Assembly (NCBI RefSeq): GCF_037392515.1
Contig: NC_090292.1
Coordinates: 45,931,747 to 45,995,746 of the forward strand
Direction: 5' to 3'
Source of the DNA: Haliotis asinina
Lineage: Eukaryota; Mollusca; Gastropoda; Lepetellida; Haliotidae
DNA length: 64,000 nt
Shown here: in pieces, positions 9,182 to 20,479 of the stretch
Layout: each line of letters opens with the position of its first letter
Position numbering within the stretch: the stretch's first letter is position 1
The notes under the pieces: generated by a model
The model's database searches: none
Seen by the model: only the letters and a program-made list of their open reading frames with translations
What the model was told of the DNA's origin: nothing
Program-made: the position numbers and the translations under genes

Positions 9182-9736
9182 TAAATACACCTTTCCTTTG
9201 GTTAATCAGAAAAATCTTCCCTGTTTAATCCGTGACCATTAGCAGGATCAATAACAGGTCTTTCAGTATTAAATACACCAAATACACCACCCACACCACC
9301 AAGACAACACTCATAATCAAAGATTCAGCAAACAATGCTGGTTGCAAAAGGCAACGTTACCGTATTTGCTTCTTGGCGAATCAAAATTTCCACAGGGTCC
9401 TGGGTCAAATATGTTCTTATTACGCCTTTCTTGTCTTCCCAGTAGACCTTTGGGCAGTAGGGTCAAGTTCGTTGACTTGGTTAACTCCAGTCATTTGTAT
9501 CAGAATTAAGTTGATATATATTTTTGTAATTGTGGTTTAAATTGAGTTGATACTGCTCATGTTATTAATCACAGGATTGTCAATAAATTACAGACATAGC
9601 TGGAATTTCAGTTATTGTGGTTTAAAAACAACAGACAATATATCACAATCTAAGACGTAAATAATGATAGCCTCCACATGGGTTCGGTCTGGAAAAATGT
9701 TCATGAAATAATTCACAGAGGTAAAAAGAGTAAGTG

Positions 9737-9945
9737 ACTGAGTTTAGTTTTAAGCCGCACTCAGCAGTATTTCAGCTATATAGCGGCAGTCTGTAAATAA
9801 TCGATCCTGGACCACACAATCCAGTGATCAACAGCATGATTATCGATCTGAGCAACTGAGAACTGAGTCAGCGAGCCTAACAATCACATCCTGTTAGTTG
9901 CCTCTTACGACAAGCATGGGTTGCTGTAGGCCTGAGATGAAAAGA
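9737..9945 (-). mobile_element. SINE copy
   Basis: In reverse orientation the order is the tail (TTTAGTTTTAAGCCGCACTC), then GCAGTATTTCAGCTATATAG, TCTGTAAATAATCGATCCTG, AATCCAGTGATCAACAGCAT and CCTCTTACGACAAGCATGGG. It is nearly full length. It lies just downstream of the TMEM267 stop codon and could contribute to that gene's 3' UTR. Confidence 0.75.
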
Positions 9946-10005
9946 ACGTTGAACAGATGCTATACAACCAAAAGCTGTCATCGTAACCATGACAACCATT
10001 AGTTG

Positions 10006-10365
10006 TCAGGACTTGGCAGTGAATATAGTCGGTACCACAGCAACAGTCTCCATAGTGCTGTCCAATACTTTCTTTTCTGCCAAGATACTGATATAGACTT
10101 TCCTGACAAGCAGCGGGATCACCATGGTAACTGCGATATACATCCAGTAAGGCACATGACGAGAGTTTGAGAATGGAGTCAGCCAGAACCCTCTGCGAGT
10201 TGCATCACGCAGGTGGTGGGAAAAGACTGCAGTTAAGAAGATGAGAGACATCATCTTCAAGTAGCGGACTTTCAGCACAATCCCCAGCACCCATAATGTT
10301 GCAGACACTACAGGGATGATGGTGGTCAGATGGAGAGGTGGGCGGTCAGGTAGATTCACTGCGGC
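10006..10365 (-). CDS. TMEM267: TMEM267 exon 2 (coding part)
   Basis: Codes residues 117-235 and the TGA stop. The acceptor is CTGTCCACAG|GCCGCAGTG at 10365/10366. Joining gives NIK-AAVNLPDRPPLH, which matches the family's continuous block. The first 50 or so bases of this exon, with the acceptor, are repeated upstream in tandem. Confidence 0.87.
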   Translation of the reverse strand, partial: AAVNLPDRPPLHLTTIIPVVSATLWVLGIVLKVRYLKMMSLIFLTAVFSHHLRDATRRGFWLTPFSNSRHVPYWMYIAVTMVIPLLVRKVYISILAEKKVLDSTMETVAVVPTIFTAKS

Positions 10366-13300
10366 CTGTGGACAGATCAAGTATATCAGAGTGTATGATA
10401 ATATGACAAGACACTGGGATGATGGTGGTCAGATGGTGGTCAGATGGAGAGGTGGGCGGTCAGGTAGATTCAATGCGGCCTGTGGACAGATCAAGTATAT
10501 CAGAGTGTATGATAATATGACAAGACACTGGGATGATGGTGGTCAGATGGTGGTCAGATGGAGAGGTGGGCGGTCAGGTAGATTCAATGCGGCCTGTGGA
10601 CAGATCAAGTATATCAGAGTGTATGATAATATGACAGGACACTGGGACGATGGTGGTCAGATGGAGATGTCGACTGTCAGGTAGACTCACCGCTGCCTGT
10701 GGACAGATAGAGTATATCAGAGTGTATGATAACACGACACAGACACTGGGGTGAGAGTGGTCAGATGCAGAGGTGGGCGGTCAGGTAGACTCACTGCTGC
10801 CTGTGAACAGACAATGTATATCAGCGTGTATGATAACATGCCACAGACAATGGGGTGATGGTGGTCAGATGGACAGGTCGGCAGTCAGGTAGACTCAATG
10901 CTGCCTGTGAACAGATTAAGTATACCAAAAATAAATATTCACCCCAAACCTTATTTCAAAACTAAGATGTGAAGCTGCAGAAATGTTAGGTTAAAATAAC
11001 TGGAAAGACCAATCCATATTTAGAGTGAGTGAGTGAGTTTATATTTTACGTCACATCGGCAATATCTCAGCCATATCGTGACGAGAACATTTAAATGAAA
11101 TATATGCACGTGGTAAAATCTGTCAACAAAGGACAGTAAAAAAACTAGCATATCACAATTTCAATTAAACCTAGCATGAAAAGTTAAAACTAATATCACT
11201 ATTTAGACAATACAATATAAAAACAGACTATAGATTGCAAACAACAGAACCATATTTTAGAGAAGGTTCATCTGGTGACTGATTATCATGTGTATATACA
11301 ATCAAAGGGAATATTGTAAAACAAAATAACTATTCCTATTCTGCTTTCACAACCTTATCAAACCTAGGTTTGAAGGTGACGGATGATCAACTTCTTTATT
11401 TTCACAACAGTGACGTTTCGGTATGGATTCTTATATATCATGCTTGAAAACAGTATAAGAATCCATACCGAAACGTCGCTACTGTGAAAATAAAGACGTT
11501 GATCATCCATAAAATTTGTTCCGTCACCTTCAGCTCAGCAACTTCTACATTGCCTCTAAAACAGTTCAAACCTAGGTTTGACTTGCCACAAATGACAATC
11601 ATATGACCACATGACTGTCATTTCTGATCTCCACTTTCCAAAAGAAGATAACCTTTTGGTGGAAACTTCAATGCCTGTTTTCTACAAATGCATACATTCT
11701 ATCCTGCTTAAATAAAAACATAATTTCATTAGCGGTTTTGTTTTTAAACTAAATCAAAATATCATGTTTTTTTCTGAAAGATTTCATTCGAGACAACCTG
11801 TATTGGTAAAATATATTGGATGGCGTTTCATTTTTGATTCAAAGTTTATATCAGTGTGGGTGATAACAGACACAAACACTGAATAGGACACGGTGGTCAG
11901 ATGGAGAGGTGGGCAGTCAGGTACATTCACTGCTGTCTGTGAACACATATATCAGAGGGTATGATGACGCCACATTGGCACTGGGATAATGACTGCTAGT
12001 TGGAAAGACATAGCACATATACATATATATATGGATAAAAAACAAGTGTGTTTACTTAGTTTTATGCCGCCCTCAGCTATATTCCAGGTATATGGCAGCA
12101 GTTTGTAAACAATCACATCTGGACCAAGCATTCCAGGGATGAACTTCATTAGGATTGATCTGCACAATTAGGAATTTGTCAACAAAGTCAGTGAGCCTAA
12201 CCACCAGATGCCAGATAGCTACAGAAATATAATGATAACTGACTGACAAACATGGATCTCATGTCAAGAAAATGTTATCATGTCTATAAAATCAGGAGAG
12301 CGAGTTAGGTCATCATGTTTATAAAGACAGGAGAGTGAGTTAGGTCATCAGGTATATGTAGTCAGGAGAGTGAGTTAGGTCATCAGGTATATGTAGTCAG
12401 GAGGGTGAGTTAAGTCATCAGGTATATGTAGTCAGGAGGGTGAGTTAAGTCATCAGGTATATGTAGTCAGGAGGGTGAGTTAAGTCATCAGGTATATGTA
12501 GTCAGGAGGGTGAGTTAGGTCATGAGGTATATGTAGTCAGGAGGGTGAGTTAGGTCATCAGGTATATGTAGTCAGGAGGGTGAGTTAGGTCATCAGGTAT
12601 ATGTAGTCAGGAGGGTGAGTTAAGTCATCAGGTATATGTAGTCAGGAGGGTGAGTTAAGTCATCAGGTATATGTAGTCAGGAGGGTGAGTTAAGTCATCA
12701 GGTATATGTAGTCAGGAGGGTGAGTTAAGTCATCAGGTATATGTAGTCAGGAGGGTGAGTTAAGTCATCAGGTATATGTAGTCAGGAGGGTGAGTTAAGT
12801 CATCAGGTATATGTAGTCAGGAGGGTGAGTTAGGTCATCAGGTATATGTAGTCAGGAGGGTGAGTTAAGTCATCAGGTATATGTAGTCAGGAGAGTGAGT
12901 TAGGTCATCAGGTATATGTAGTCAGGAGGGTGAGTTAAGTCATCAGGTATATGTAGTCAGGAGGGTGAGTTAGGTCATCAGGTATATGTAGTCAGGAGGG
13001 TGAGTTAAGTCATCAGGTATATGTAGTCAGGAGGGTGAGTTAAGTCATCAGGTATATGTAGTCAGGAGGGTGAGTTAGGTTATCATCATTATCATCATGG
13101 CCATACTTGTAAAACAGGACTTGAAATACTTCCTCTGGACTTTCACAACTGACTGCTGTGGAATGTAACTGGGTCTTAGGTTTTACACTGCTTTCAGCAA
13201 TATTCCAGGAATAGGGGACACCAGAAACAATTGGGGATTGTCAAAAGCCATATATTAGACATATAACTGTGCTAAGAAAGTTTATTGTGAAGAAAAACAT

Positions 13301-15854
13301 CAAGCTCAGTCTCATGATCCTTTGGCTAAGATTAAGTCAACATCAAGTTTCAAACATGGTGTATTACAGACCTTACAGAATCAGGCTTACTGTCATAGCT
13401 TTCCCACTATCACCAGTTGCTGAAGGGATGGTGTAACTCCAACTAGGGTCCATACAGTGAGTCAATGAGTTAAAACCTAAAGTCACTTTAAAAGATTTCA
13501 GCCATATCATAACTAAAACAAAACACAGATTTACAGTAATAAAAGATAGATTGTACAATCCTGTCAACAAAGGACAACAACATGTCATATTTGGGATTTC
13601 ACTTTCTTAGTAAAGTACAAATTCTAGTACTTTTTTTTGGTTGAGTCCCATTCAGGATTCGAACTCGCACCCTCAGAGTCAGGCACCTAATCGCCAGCAC
13701 ACAAAGTCAGCCGCCTAGCCCGCTCAGCCACTGCGACTTCCACTTCCGCTGAGTGGGCTAGACGGCTGACTTTGTGTGCTGGCGTTTAGGTGCCTGACTC
13801 CGTAGGGTGTTAGTTCAAATCCCGGATGGGACTCAAACAAAAAAAAGTACTAGAATTTGTACTTTACTAAGAAGGTGACATCCCAAATATGACCTATGTT
13901 GCATTTGACCACTTTCTAAATAGCATCGTGTAATCATAACAAAGGACAGTAACATAACTAGCACATCACAGACATACATGTAAAACTACTAATGAAATCT
14001 AAAACATTTTAGCTATAAGGGACAACACAATATAAAAACAGGCTATAGATCGCCAACAACTGAAGGTAGATCACGAAGGGTCCATACAGGTAGAAAAGGA
14101 TGTGGAAACCCCCATGGTCCTTAGTCAAATTATCTACCTTCATTTGTTGGCGATCAATAGTCTGCTTTTATATTGTATCATCTTCTATTGTTCGAGTATA
14201 TATATATATATATTTACGAGTGTGTATTTTCGGTATATTTTGTTATTAATTAAGAGATAAATACTATTGGGTCACAACATTTAGTGTTTTCAATAATAAT
14301 TATGATGGCTCACATTTGGTTTTAATAGATGGTCAACACTTTTAGGATTCTGTTTTCCGAAATTTATCTGCTCTAGTTTTCTATGTGTTTACTCCCGGGA
14401 GACTTATTCGAGGGCATTCTACAGTGTTCCACGATATTCGTAAGTGCCCGAACTTTCGGGAAATGACATAGTATATATTAAAAAGCTGTTGCTGTTGCGG
14501 GGCACACTCATTCATATTTGCTAGAGTTACCTCGCCAACGATCATCAATGTCCGACCTACATTAACCGCTGTCAGACCGATTGCTGTGTTTACATTCTGC
14601 ATAGTTTATTCTCTCTCACACCAAAACTTTGGTGAGTTTGCTACTAAATATATTTTGTGACCCATTGCCTTAGATTTTGCCGCATTTGTATTATATTTGA
14701 AATGGATATTGTGAAATTGACTTGTGACTTTGTATACCATGCTCTCGTTGCATAATAATACAGAATTTGAATGTTTCAGACTTGTCTTTGTTCTGTTTTG
14801 CTGGTTCACAGGGGGTTCCTTACATTGTTAGTCATGGTACATTCATATATATATATGACAGACAAGTTGGTTTTACTGTCCTTTGTTAACAGCTATTTTA
14901 AACTACTTACCTTGTTTTCATCCCAATGTGATGTAAATTTTAACTCAATTTTGAAGAACCTAAGCCCTAAATAGGATAATGAACTATGTGATTAAGGTTT
15001 GGAAAAGGAAAAGAAAAAGTTTTGGGGGTGGAAGTGGGGGGCAGGGATTGGAGGGATCAGGTTTATACACCTAGTAAGTAATCTGAGTGATGATAATGAT
15101 TCCATCTGTAAAATTGAATTACAGGTAAGATGAATAGTGGTTTTCATGTAATATTTGAGTGTTTCAAGTATTCAGATTTGCAAAGAAAGTATTATCAGCC
15201 CCTGTAAGAAGTACAGAGAATACTAAACAATGTCATGTGTAAGACATATACGTGAATCAATGAATGAATGTAACAATTGTGACAGAGGTTGCATATTAGC
15301 ATTGTCACCACCATGTGCATGTAACTGTGGAAATTGTACTTTTTACCTTTGGGACCGAAATACTGAATAAAATGATCTAAATCTAACCTAAGATCAATAC
15401 CGATACATTCATTCAAACCACGTGAAGAGCAGTCATGATTTTGTTTGTGATGGAAGTGTATAACTGTAAATTTCCTAGAAGAAACCATTCACTAATCGAC
15501 CCTCACCTTGATATTTAAGGACCTTGCAGCATAGAAATGATCCAGGTCAACGCCGACAGCCAGCACGGCACACAGGAGGCAGTTGAGAATTTTGTAGCGG
15601 TCAAAGTTGACATTTTCCACCAACGCCCAGGACCACAAAGCTATCAGCCCATGTGTGGCACTGTCAATACCTGCCCGAGCCCACAGAAAGTCTCCAAGTC
15701 TGTTTGAGACAAACGACAGACTCCGGTCTCCGATCAGACAAGTCGACAATAACACGACTTCTAGAACTAAAGTGTTCGTCCTACTGAAATTTTCATAAAC
15801 AAAGTGGCTCAGCTGGGACATTTGTACACGCATATTGTCCGTGCCCCCAATCAC
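10006..15854 (-). CDS. TMEM267: TMEM267 homologue, two coding exons
   Basis: The spliced product is 235 residues (116 from exon 1, 119 from exon 2); the human protein, as I recall it, is about 215. Family signatures are THGLIALWSWALV, DLDHFYAARSLNIK, PDRPPLHLTTIIPVV and FSHHLRDATRRGFW, with several hydrophobic membrane segments (about 28-45, 66-80, 90-108, 130-165 and 190-208). His68, Asp103, Asp105, His106, His128, His166, His167 and Asp170 form a polar set like that of bacterial DUF457/YdjM membrane hydrolases; that comparison is mine. Its function in animals is not established. The intron is GT-AG and phase 0. No defect is visible. Confidence 0.88.
10316..10925 (-). repeat. tandem array of the exon-2 acceptor and exon start, 6 units
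   Basis: Units aligned on the GGACAGA/GAACAGA block fall at 10371, 10485, 10599, 10702, 10806 and 10910, giving periods of 114, 114, 103, 104 and 104 bp. Every unit holds a pyrimidine-rich stretch, a CTGTCCACAG-type acceptor and about 50 nt of exon-like sequence (on the minus strand, CTACCTGACCGCCCACCTCT). Only the unit nearest 10365 continues into the rest of exon 2. The upstream exon copies run into a stop soon after ACCACCATC. A short internal duplication of GGTGGTCAGAT accounts for the longer periods. A more diverged unit lies at 11845-11990. Confidence 0.87.
11024..11250 (-). mobile_element. 5'-truncated LINE 3' UTR fragment
   Basis: Reverse complement of the LINE tail: it opens with AGTGAGTGAGTGAGTT, then ACGTCACATCGGCAATATCT and CAGCCATATCGTGACGAG, and runs to ACAGACTATAGATTGCAAAC. 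It lies in the TMEM267 intron. Confidence 0.7.
11371..11532. repeat. foldback (inverted repeat) in TMEM267 intron
   Basis: The arms run from TGAAGGTGACGGATGATCAA on the left to CCGTCACCTTCA on the right, with long complementary stretches including CGGTATGGATTCTTATA/TATAAGAATCCATACCG around an 18-nt loop. The inner part holds the CCGAAACGTC motif common at the ends of Penelope-like or similar retroposons. Confidence 0.75.
11845..11990 (-). repeat. diverged outlying copy of the acceptor unit
   Basis: It shares TATCAGTGTGGGTGATAACA, GGTCAGATGGAGAGGTGGGC and CACTGCTGTCTGTGAACACA with the 10316-10925 array, but sits about 900 bp away from it, separated by the LINE fragment and the foldback. Part of the array was probably split by later insertions. 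Confidence 0.65.
12045..12215 (-). mobile_element. SINE copy, diverged
   Basis: The reverse-orientation SINE order is recognisable: TTAGTTTTATGCCGCCCTCA, GCTATATTCCAGGTATATGG, TGTAAACAATCACATCTGG and GTCAGTGAGCCTAACCACC. It lies in the TMEM267 intron. Confidence 0.6.
12291..13085. repeat. 35-bp minisatellite, about 22 units
   Basis: The unit begins GTCAGGAGGGTGAGTTAAGT and ends CATCAGGTATATGTA. The first two or three units are diverged; the rest vary mainly at a G/A in GTTAGGTC versus GTTAAGTC and in GAGAG versus GAGGG. It lies entirely within the TMEM267 intron. Near-identity of the central units implies recent expansion. Confidence 0.92.
13584..13893. mobile_element. two head-to-head tRNA-derived SINEs forming a foldback
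   Basis: The left arm is on the minus strand and the right arm on the plus strand, meeting near 13738. Read from the centre, each has an A-box-like TGGCTGAGCGGGCTAGGCGG, then GACTTTGTGTGCTGGCG, GGTGCCTGACTC and a B-box-like AGTTCGAATCCTGAATGGGA (AGTTCAAATCCCGGATGGGA on the right). This is a tRNA-Leu/Ser-like head followed by a short body ending in CTAGAATTTGTACTTTACTA and ATATTTGGGA. A third, decayed copy is at 21163-21290. It interrupts a minus-strand LINE tail. Confidence 0.75.
13915..14215. mobile_element. inverted pair of LINE 3' UTR fragments
   Basis: A minus-strand piece (AAAGGACAGTAACATAACTA to GCCAACAACTGAAGGTAGAT) is followed at about 14075 by a plus-strand piece (AGGGTCCATACAGGTAG to TGCTTTTATATTGTATC). 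The two can pair over about 50 bp around CAACAACTGAAGGTAGA and TCTACCTTCATTTGTTG. A short (TA)n run ends the block. A similar opposite-strand junction lies at 13415-13580. Confidence 0.65.
15507..15854 (-). CDS. TMEM267: TMEM267 exon 1 (coding part)
   Basis: Codes residues 1-116 from the ATG at 15854-15852. The donor reads AATATCAAG|GTGAGG, a near-perfect consensus, at 15501-15507. If unspliced, translation would end five codons later. A second in-frame Met lies at residue 8. Confidence 0.87.
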
Positions 15855-18366
15855 ATTCTCATTATTCGGGATGACCAGTCAAAATATCTCCTGGTGTAGT
15901 TGATGCAATCCTGTGATCGTGATGTGTCCCTCAGCTCCTGCGTGCGTTTGTTTACAGCGGAAGTATCTCGCGATGTACACTTCCGGCTTAAGGTTAGTGT
16001 CAAAGTGATGTACGAAAATGAAACGGAATGTGATCTAACAATATGCAGGAGAGAAATAGCAAGCTCAGAAGACAGGCAGATATTATTCAGATACAATGTA
16101 GCGATTTTTTTCAAGAAGTGCTACACCAGGGCTATCTGAAGATAACACCTATTGTTTCTCTGTAAAGTAGTGATCTCAATTCATATTTGATTCATCAGCA
16201 AGGTTTACAGTAAAATATCTTCCAGTCAAGACGTCGGTTCTCCAACATCTTAACCAGGAAATAACTAGAGCCTTCAAGCACCGATCAAGGAAATTGTGTA
16301 AATCTGACAGTAGTCTAAATCGGACTTTTCAGTCGGTCCCAAGTCGATCCGAATTAGGCAGATTATACTGCATACAAATGTATCCTAACCAGGATGTGAT
16401 AAATGTACCACATCCCAACAATATTCACAAAACTGACGTCATGTAGCTCGTCTCACACTCTGCCACAACTGCCCCTCCTTCATGTTTGAAACGCAACAGG
16501 TTATATTATAATCGGTTTTGTTGGCAAGCTGATGTCAACCTAGTCTTGTTTCTGAGTCCCCGAACCACATTACTTTCCATGCTGCCTAACCTGCAATGCT
16601 AAAGCTTTATATGAATCAAGTCTTGACGTCCTCAGGTTCTGAAGCTCTAGTCTCCTTGGGCTCTTTTTTCATTTAATTTACTCCTTTTGTTAATTTCTTC
16701 GGGTTAGCGTGGTACTATCAAAATTCTATAAATTCAGGGTGAGTGCGGGAGTTTAGTTTTACGCCTCTCTAAGCAATATACCAGCTGTATGGCGGTGGTC
16801 TGTAAATAATCGAGTCTGGACCAGACAATCCAGCGATCAACAACACAGATCGATCAGCGCAACTGGGAACCGATGACATGTGCCAACCATGGCGCCTAAC
16901 CGCCTGATCCCGTTAGTCGCCTCTTACAAGTATAAATATGGAACATAGGCCCTAAATCGTAATAACCCAATCTGTATCAGACAATCAAGTGATTGACATT
17001 ATCCTGATGTTGGTAAATCAGATGTTGGCGAATAAGGTCCTGTGTACCCATCTCAGGGGAACAATAACTAAAACGATACTTCAACCTCCTTTGAGGATAC
17101 TGACATTGACGGGATTCCTAATACTCATACCACTTACTGTAAAATTCCGCTGTCTAATCACAAAACATCTTATTCAAAATTTATCTGTAATTATATTTCC
17201 TTAAAACTCAATTATAACTATAAACTTGGATGAAAAGATCCCTTAACAGTTTTGAAACTGAAATATTCATCCCGTGTTGTTAATGAAGGGTGATGGAGAT
17301 AGCTGACGTATTTTGTGTGTTGCACTGATGTAGAATATTAAAAGTTTTCTTTGAAAAGTTTCAACATTGTGTACTTATATTTATATTACACTTATACTAC
17401 ATAATGCAATTCAAACATGAATGAATACCACCCATTCATAAAAATCATAAAAATATAAATATGCCACCAAACTATAAACACTTAAGCTCCGTACAATTTG
17501 ACGCAAAAATCTGAAATCATCTCAGCTCTGCGACAATAATTCCAGTAAAATTCTCCGACCCCTATTTAAGTAATGACATCACTTTAATCAAATTACGTTT
17601 TGTTCCACAATCCAACCGGCCTCCATGCAAAAGGGTTCACTGTAAATATGTTGAAGAAATCGGCATTCTATAAACATGCTACGGAAAATTAAACAGAACT
17701 GATGTGATTGTTAGGCAAGAGGAATTTGCATTGGATCTTACGGAAATGTAATTCAAGAAAATGATTTATGCTACACTAACATTTAAGTCCATAGATATTA
17801 CGGCAAATGTCCCAATACTTTTATGTACGGCGGTGTGCATGGTTGTGTGTGCCCCACATATAATTACGACAATGCATGGCCTCATTATTTGTGGGGTGAG
17901 TGAATAAATGATTTGTTTCATATAGCAATCCCCACCACCCTCAACCCCTGAAAAAAATAAATATGTAGAAAGCAAGTACCCCCCCACCCCCCACCCCAAG
18001 TAAAAACTATTACTGGTAAACACATATACGATGATCCTGACAAATGACCCCAATTTGCATGCTTGGGAACGCCCCACAGAACGATACACTTGAAACAAGA
18101 GGGAGACAAGTTGTCTGATAATTATCGAGAAGTTCATTTCCCCCGTGCGTTTCACGCATGAATTGTTATAGCAGGTGTAAAACAGTAGCGAGACAGGTGT
18201 TAATCACTAGCAGTGTTGATTTCATGTCACGGTTAGCATGTATTGCATGTGCATAATCGTCAAGCTACCTGTAGCAGCCAAGTGTACTCGCCCAATTCGT
18301 TTTACCGCCTCTCTTGTCACAAATGCGTTTAGTGCGCAGGATCATCTAATATGTGTCCAGCAGTAG
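15855..18366. other. TMEM267 upstream and unassigned sequence
   Basis: The TMEM267 promoter should lie just above 15854; I see no clear TATA box. Apart from a SINE at 16735-16930 and a C-rich run near 17980-17998 I find no gene or repeat I can name. A plus-strand open frame at 15900-16139 has no recognisable features. Confidence 0.5.
16735..16930 (-). mobile_element. SINE copy
   Basis: Good match to the SINE: TTTAGTTTTACGCCTCTC, ATACCAGCTGTATGGCGG, CTGTAAATAATCGAGTCTGG, ACCAGACAATCCAGCGATCA, CAACTGGGAACCGATGACAT and CCCGTTAGTCGCCTCTTACA. Confidence 0.8.
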
Positions 18367-19211
18367 GTGTTAATGGCTGATAAAACTCCATGGCGGACAG
18401 TGACACTTCAAAAGAAAACTTTAGGTTTCCTGAGGACCATGGCAAATCAGGAATCTGTTCGAAGTGTTGGGGACCGGTTTGGCATAGAGAGGGGGCAACT
18501 GCAGAGGATATTCATAAGTTTCTGTGAGACTCCTGGAGATAAGAGGTGAATATGTCACGTGGCCATCTAAGGAGAGTGTGACTGTAAATATTCAAGAATT
18601 CGAAGAAAGGTGGAGCTTTCCTCATACTGTTGGTGCTATTGATTGTACAGAGGTACCTATCAAACCACCTAGTCAGAACAAAGACAGTTACATAAATAGG
18701 AAGGATGTAGCTTCCGTGAAGACTCAGGCAGTATGTGATCATTTATGGACATTTACAGTGGCTGGGTTGGCTCTATTCACGATGCCCGCATGTTCCGAAA
18801 CGATCCATTGGCCGATTTCTTGCCACAGAATGCTCACATCATAGGTGACGGTGCTTATCCACTGCAAGGAAGTCTGATGACTCCAATGATGACTGCATCA
18901 TTTAGGGATAATGGTCATTTAAGCGACGTACAAAAAAGTACGACAGAATTCACAGTTCAGCTCGATCAGTGATTGAACGAAGCTTTGCTTTACTGAAGGA
19001 CAAACGGAGAAGACTCAAGCACTTGGACATGGACAAAGTTCCCAGTTTCATTGTAGCAGGTTGCGTTCTTCACAACTTGATTATCGACCATGAACAGTTG
19101 TAAGAGAATGATACTGTTTCTTATACGGAAGATCAACATGCAGTTCTTGATGATGTAAGAAATCCTGCGGCTGCTGTTAAACGTCCGATGATTGCTAACA
19201 TGTTGCGATAG
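18367..19211 (+). pseudogene. PIF/Harbinger (HARBI1-like) transposase remnant
   Basis: An N-terminal helix-turn-helix (ANQESVRSVGDRFGIERGQL) is followed by a DDE nuclease: GAIDCTEVPIKPP (first Asp), GWVGSIHDARMF (second Asp), GDGAYPL and SARSVIERSFALLK (Glu). It ends with AGCVLHNLIIDHE and a tail to a TAG at 19209-19211. The coding shifts between reading frames near 18530, 18745 and 18945, and a TAA interrupts at 19101, so the gene is dead although all three catalytic residues survive. A short intron at one junction cannot be excluded. The partner Myb-like gene lies convergently at 20480-21092. Confidence 0.82.
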
Positions 19212-19559
19212 ATCATTATGACAGGGAACTGCATCAGAACAGACACAGATACCTTGCCTTCATAATGATATGTGTATTATACAATGGGAAATTAGAGCTT
19301 TGCAGCTGAATGTATCAAATTAAATCATGGTTTAACAAGTTCCTGCTGCTAAGACCCTAACCAATCCACACGTTTTGTAAATTAGTGCAATTAATAACTA
19401 CGATCCATGTTCTTATTTCCTTAGTGGAAAATAAATAAACATAACACTGTCTTCAACAGTAACAGCTGTTATAGAATGAAGTAACAGGATGGCCATTGTA
19501 ATAAACTTTCCATCAGAAGATCCCCAACACACACAGAGATATATTTGAAAGGACAAGTC

Positions 19560-20100
19560 TTTTTAGACAAAGTCTGAATTGTTTCCATGGGATTCATGCA
19601 AAGTATAAATGCCATGTATCTGTAAATAGCAATAGGCACCACTTCAAGATCTGTCTCATGTGCCAAGATCTGAAATGCTTTTCGACTTGTGCTCCAGAAA
19701 CGAAGCCCATCCATCCATTTGAGACTAAGTCCGAATTGTTGGAAACTATCAAAAATAAAAATGCCCAAACTTTATAAATAGCAAAAGGCACCACTTTGTA
19801 GTCTGCTTCAAATAACTGCCCAGATTTTCAGAAAAATATTGAATGGTTTTGAGTTCTACTCGGGAAACGAAGCCCATCCCTCCACTTTGAGACTAAGCCC
19901 GAAACGTTTAAATGGAACCCGAGAGAGTAATAAATCAGAAAAATCTGTACATAGCAAATGGCACCACTTTAGGTTCTGATTGATACGGAGTTCTGCTCCG
20001 GAAACAAAGCCCACCCCACCATTAGACAAACACCAAAACGTTCCATGAAAAAAAAAAGCCAAACATCTGTAAGTAGAAAAGGCACATATATAGCGAAGAA
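19560..20100. repeat. three to four degenerate tandem units, about 150-170 bp
   Basis: The unit head TCTGTAAATAGCAATAGGCA recurs in diverged form near 19618, 19770, 19943 and 20066, each time followed by ACCACTT and, later, GGAAACGAAGCCCATCC and GAGACTAAGTCCGAATTGTT-type blocks. An inverted single copy sits at 54250-54395, so the unit also exists dispersed. It lies between the Harbinger transposase and its Myb gene. Small open frames through it are not credible genes. Confidence 0.7.
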
Positions 20101-20479
20101 AGGTAGCTCTATTTTACTATCAATGTAAAAAATTAACATGTATATTTTGAGCATATATGAAACTAAATCAAACGTTAACTTGCAATTTCAAACCACAAGT
20201 GAAAATTATCTAGTAGCCCATGAACAAGTAAGATATCATTGTTTGACTGCCCGAAATGACAACGAACTTGTCCCAGGCATCATGCGAAGGGATTTAAACC
20301 CAGTGTTCACTTTTTTTATGAGTTTATCAAATCAAGCTACCCATATGTACTTTAAGCGTGTAGCGTGTTACATGGACGGAGAAGGTAATTAAAACACCCA
20401 GATCAATAATACTATATGTTCAAAACTCATAATCAATTCTTACAATGTAATTTCATATAATTTACTGACAGGTATTGAA

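Noticed and set aside
10316-10684. Plus-strand open frame of 122 codons
   Set aside because: It is the antisense reading of the tandem acceptor array; the repeating peptide follows from the 114-bp period being a multiple of three.
13640-13840. tRNA gene pair
   Set aside because: A- and B-box-like words are present but the acceptor stem does not pair and a SINE body follows; these are SINE heads.
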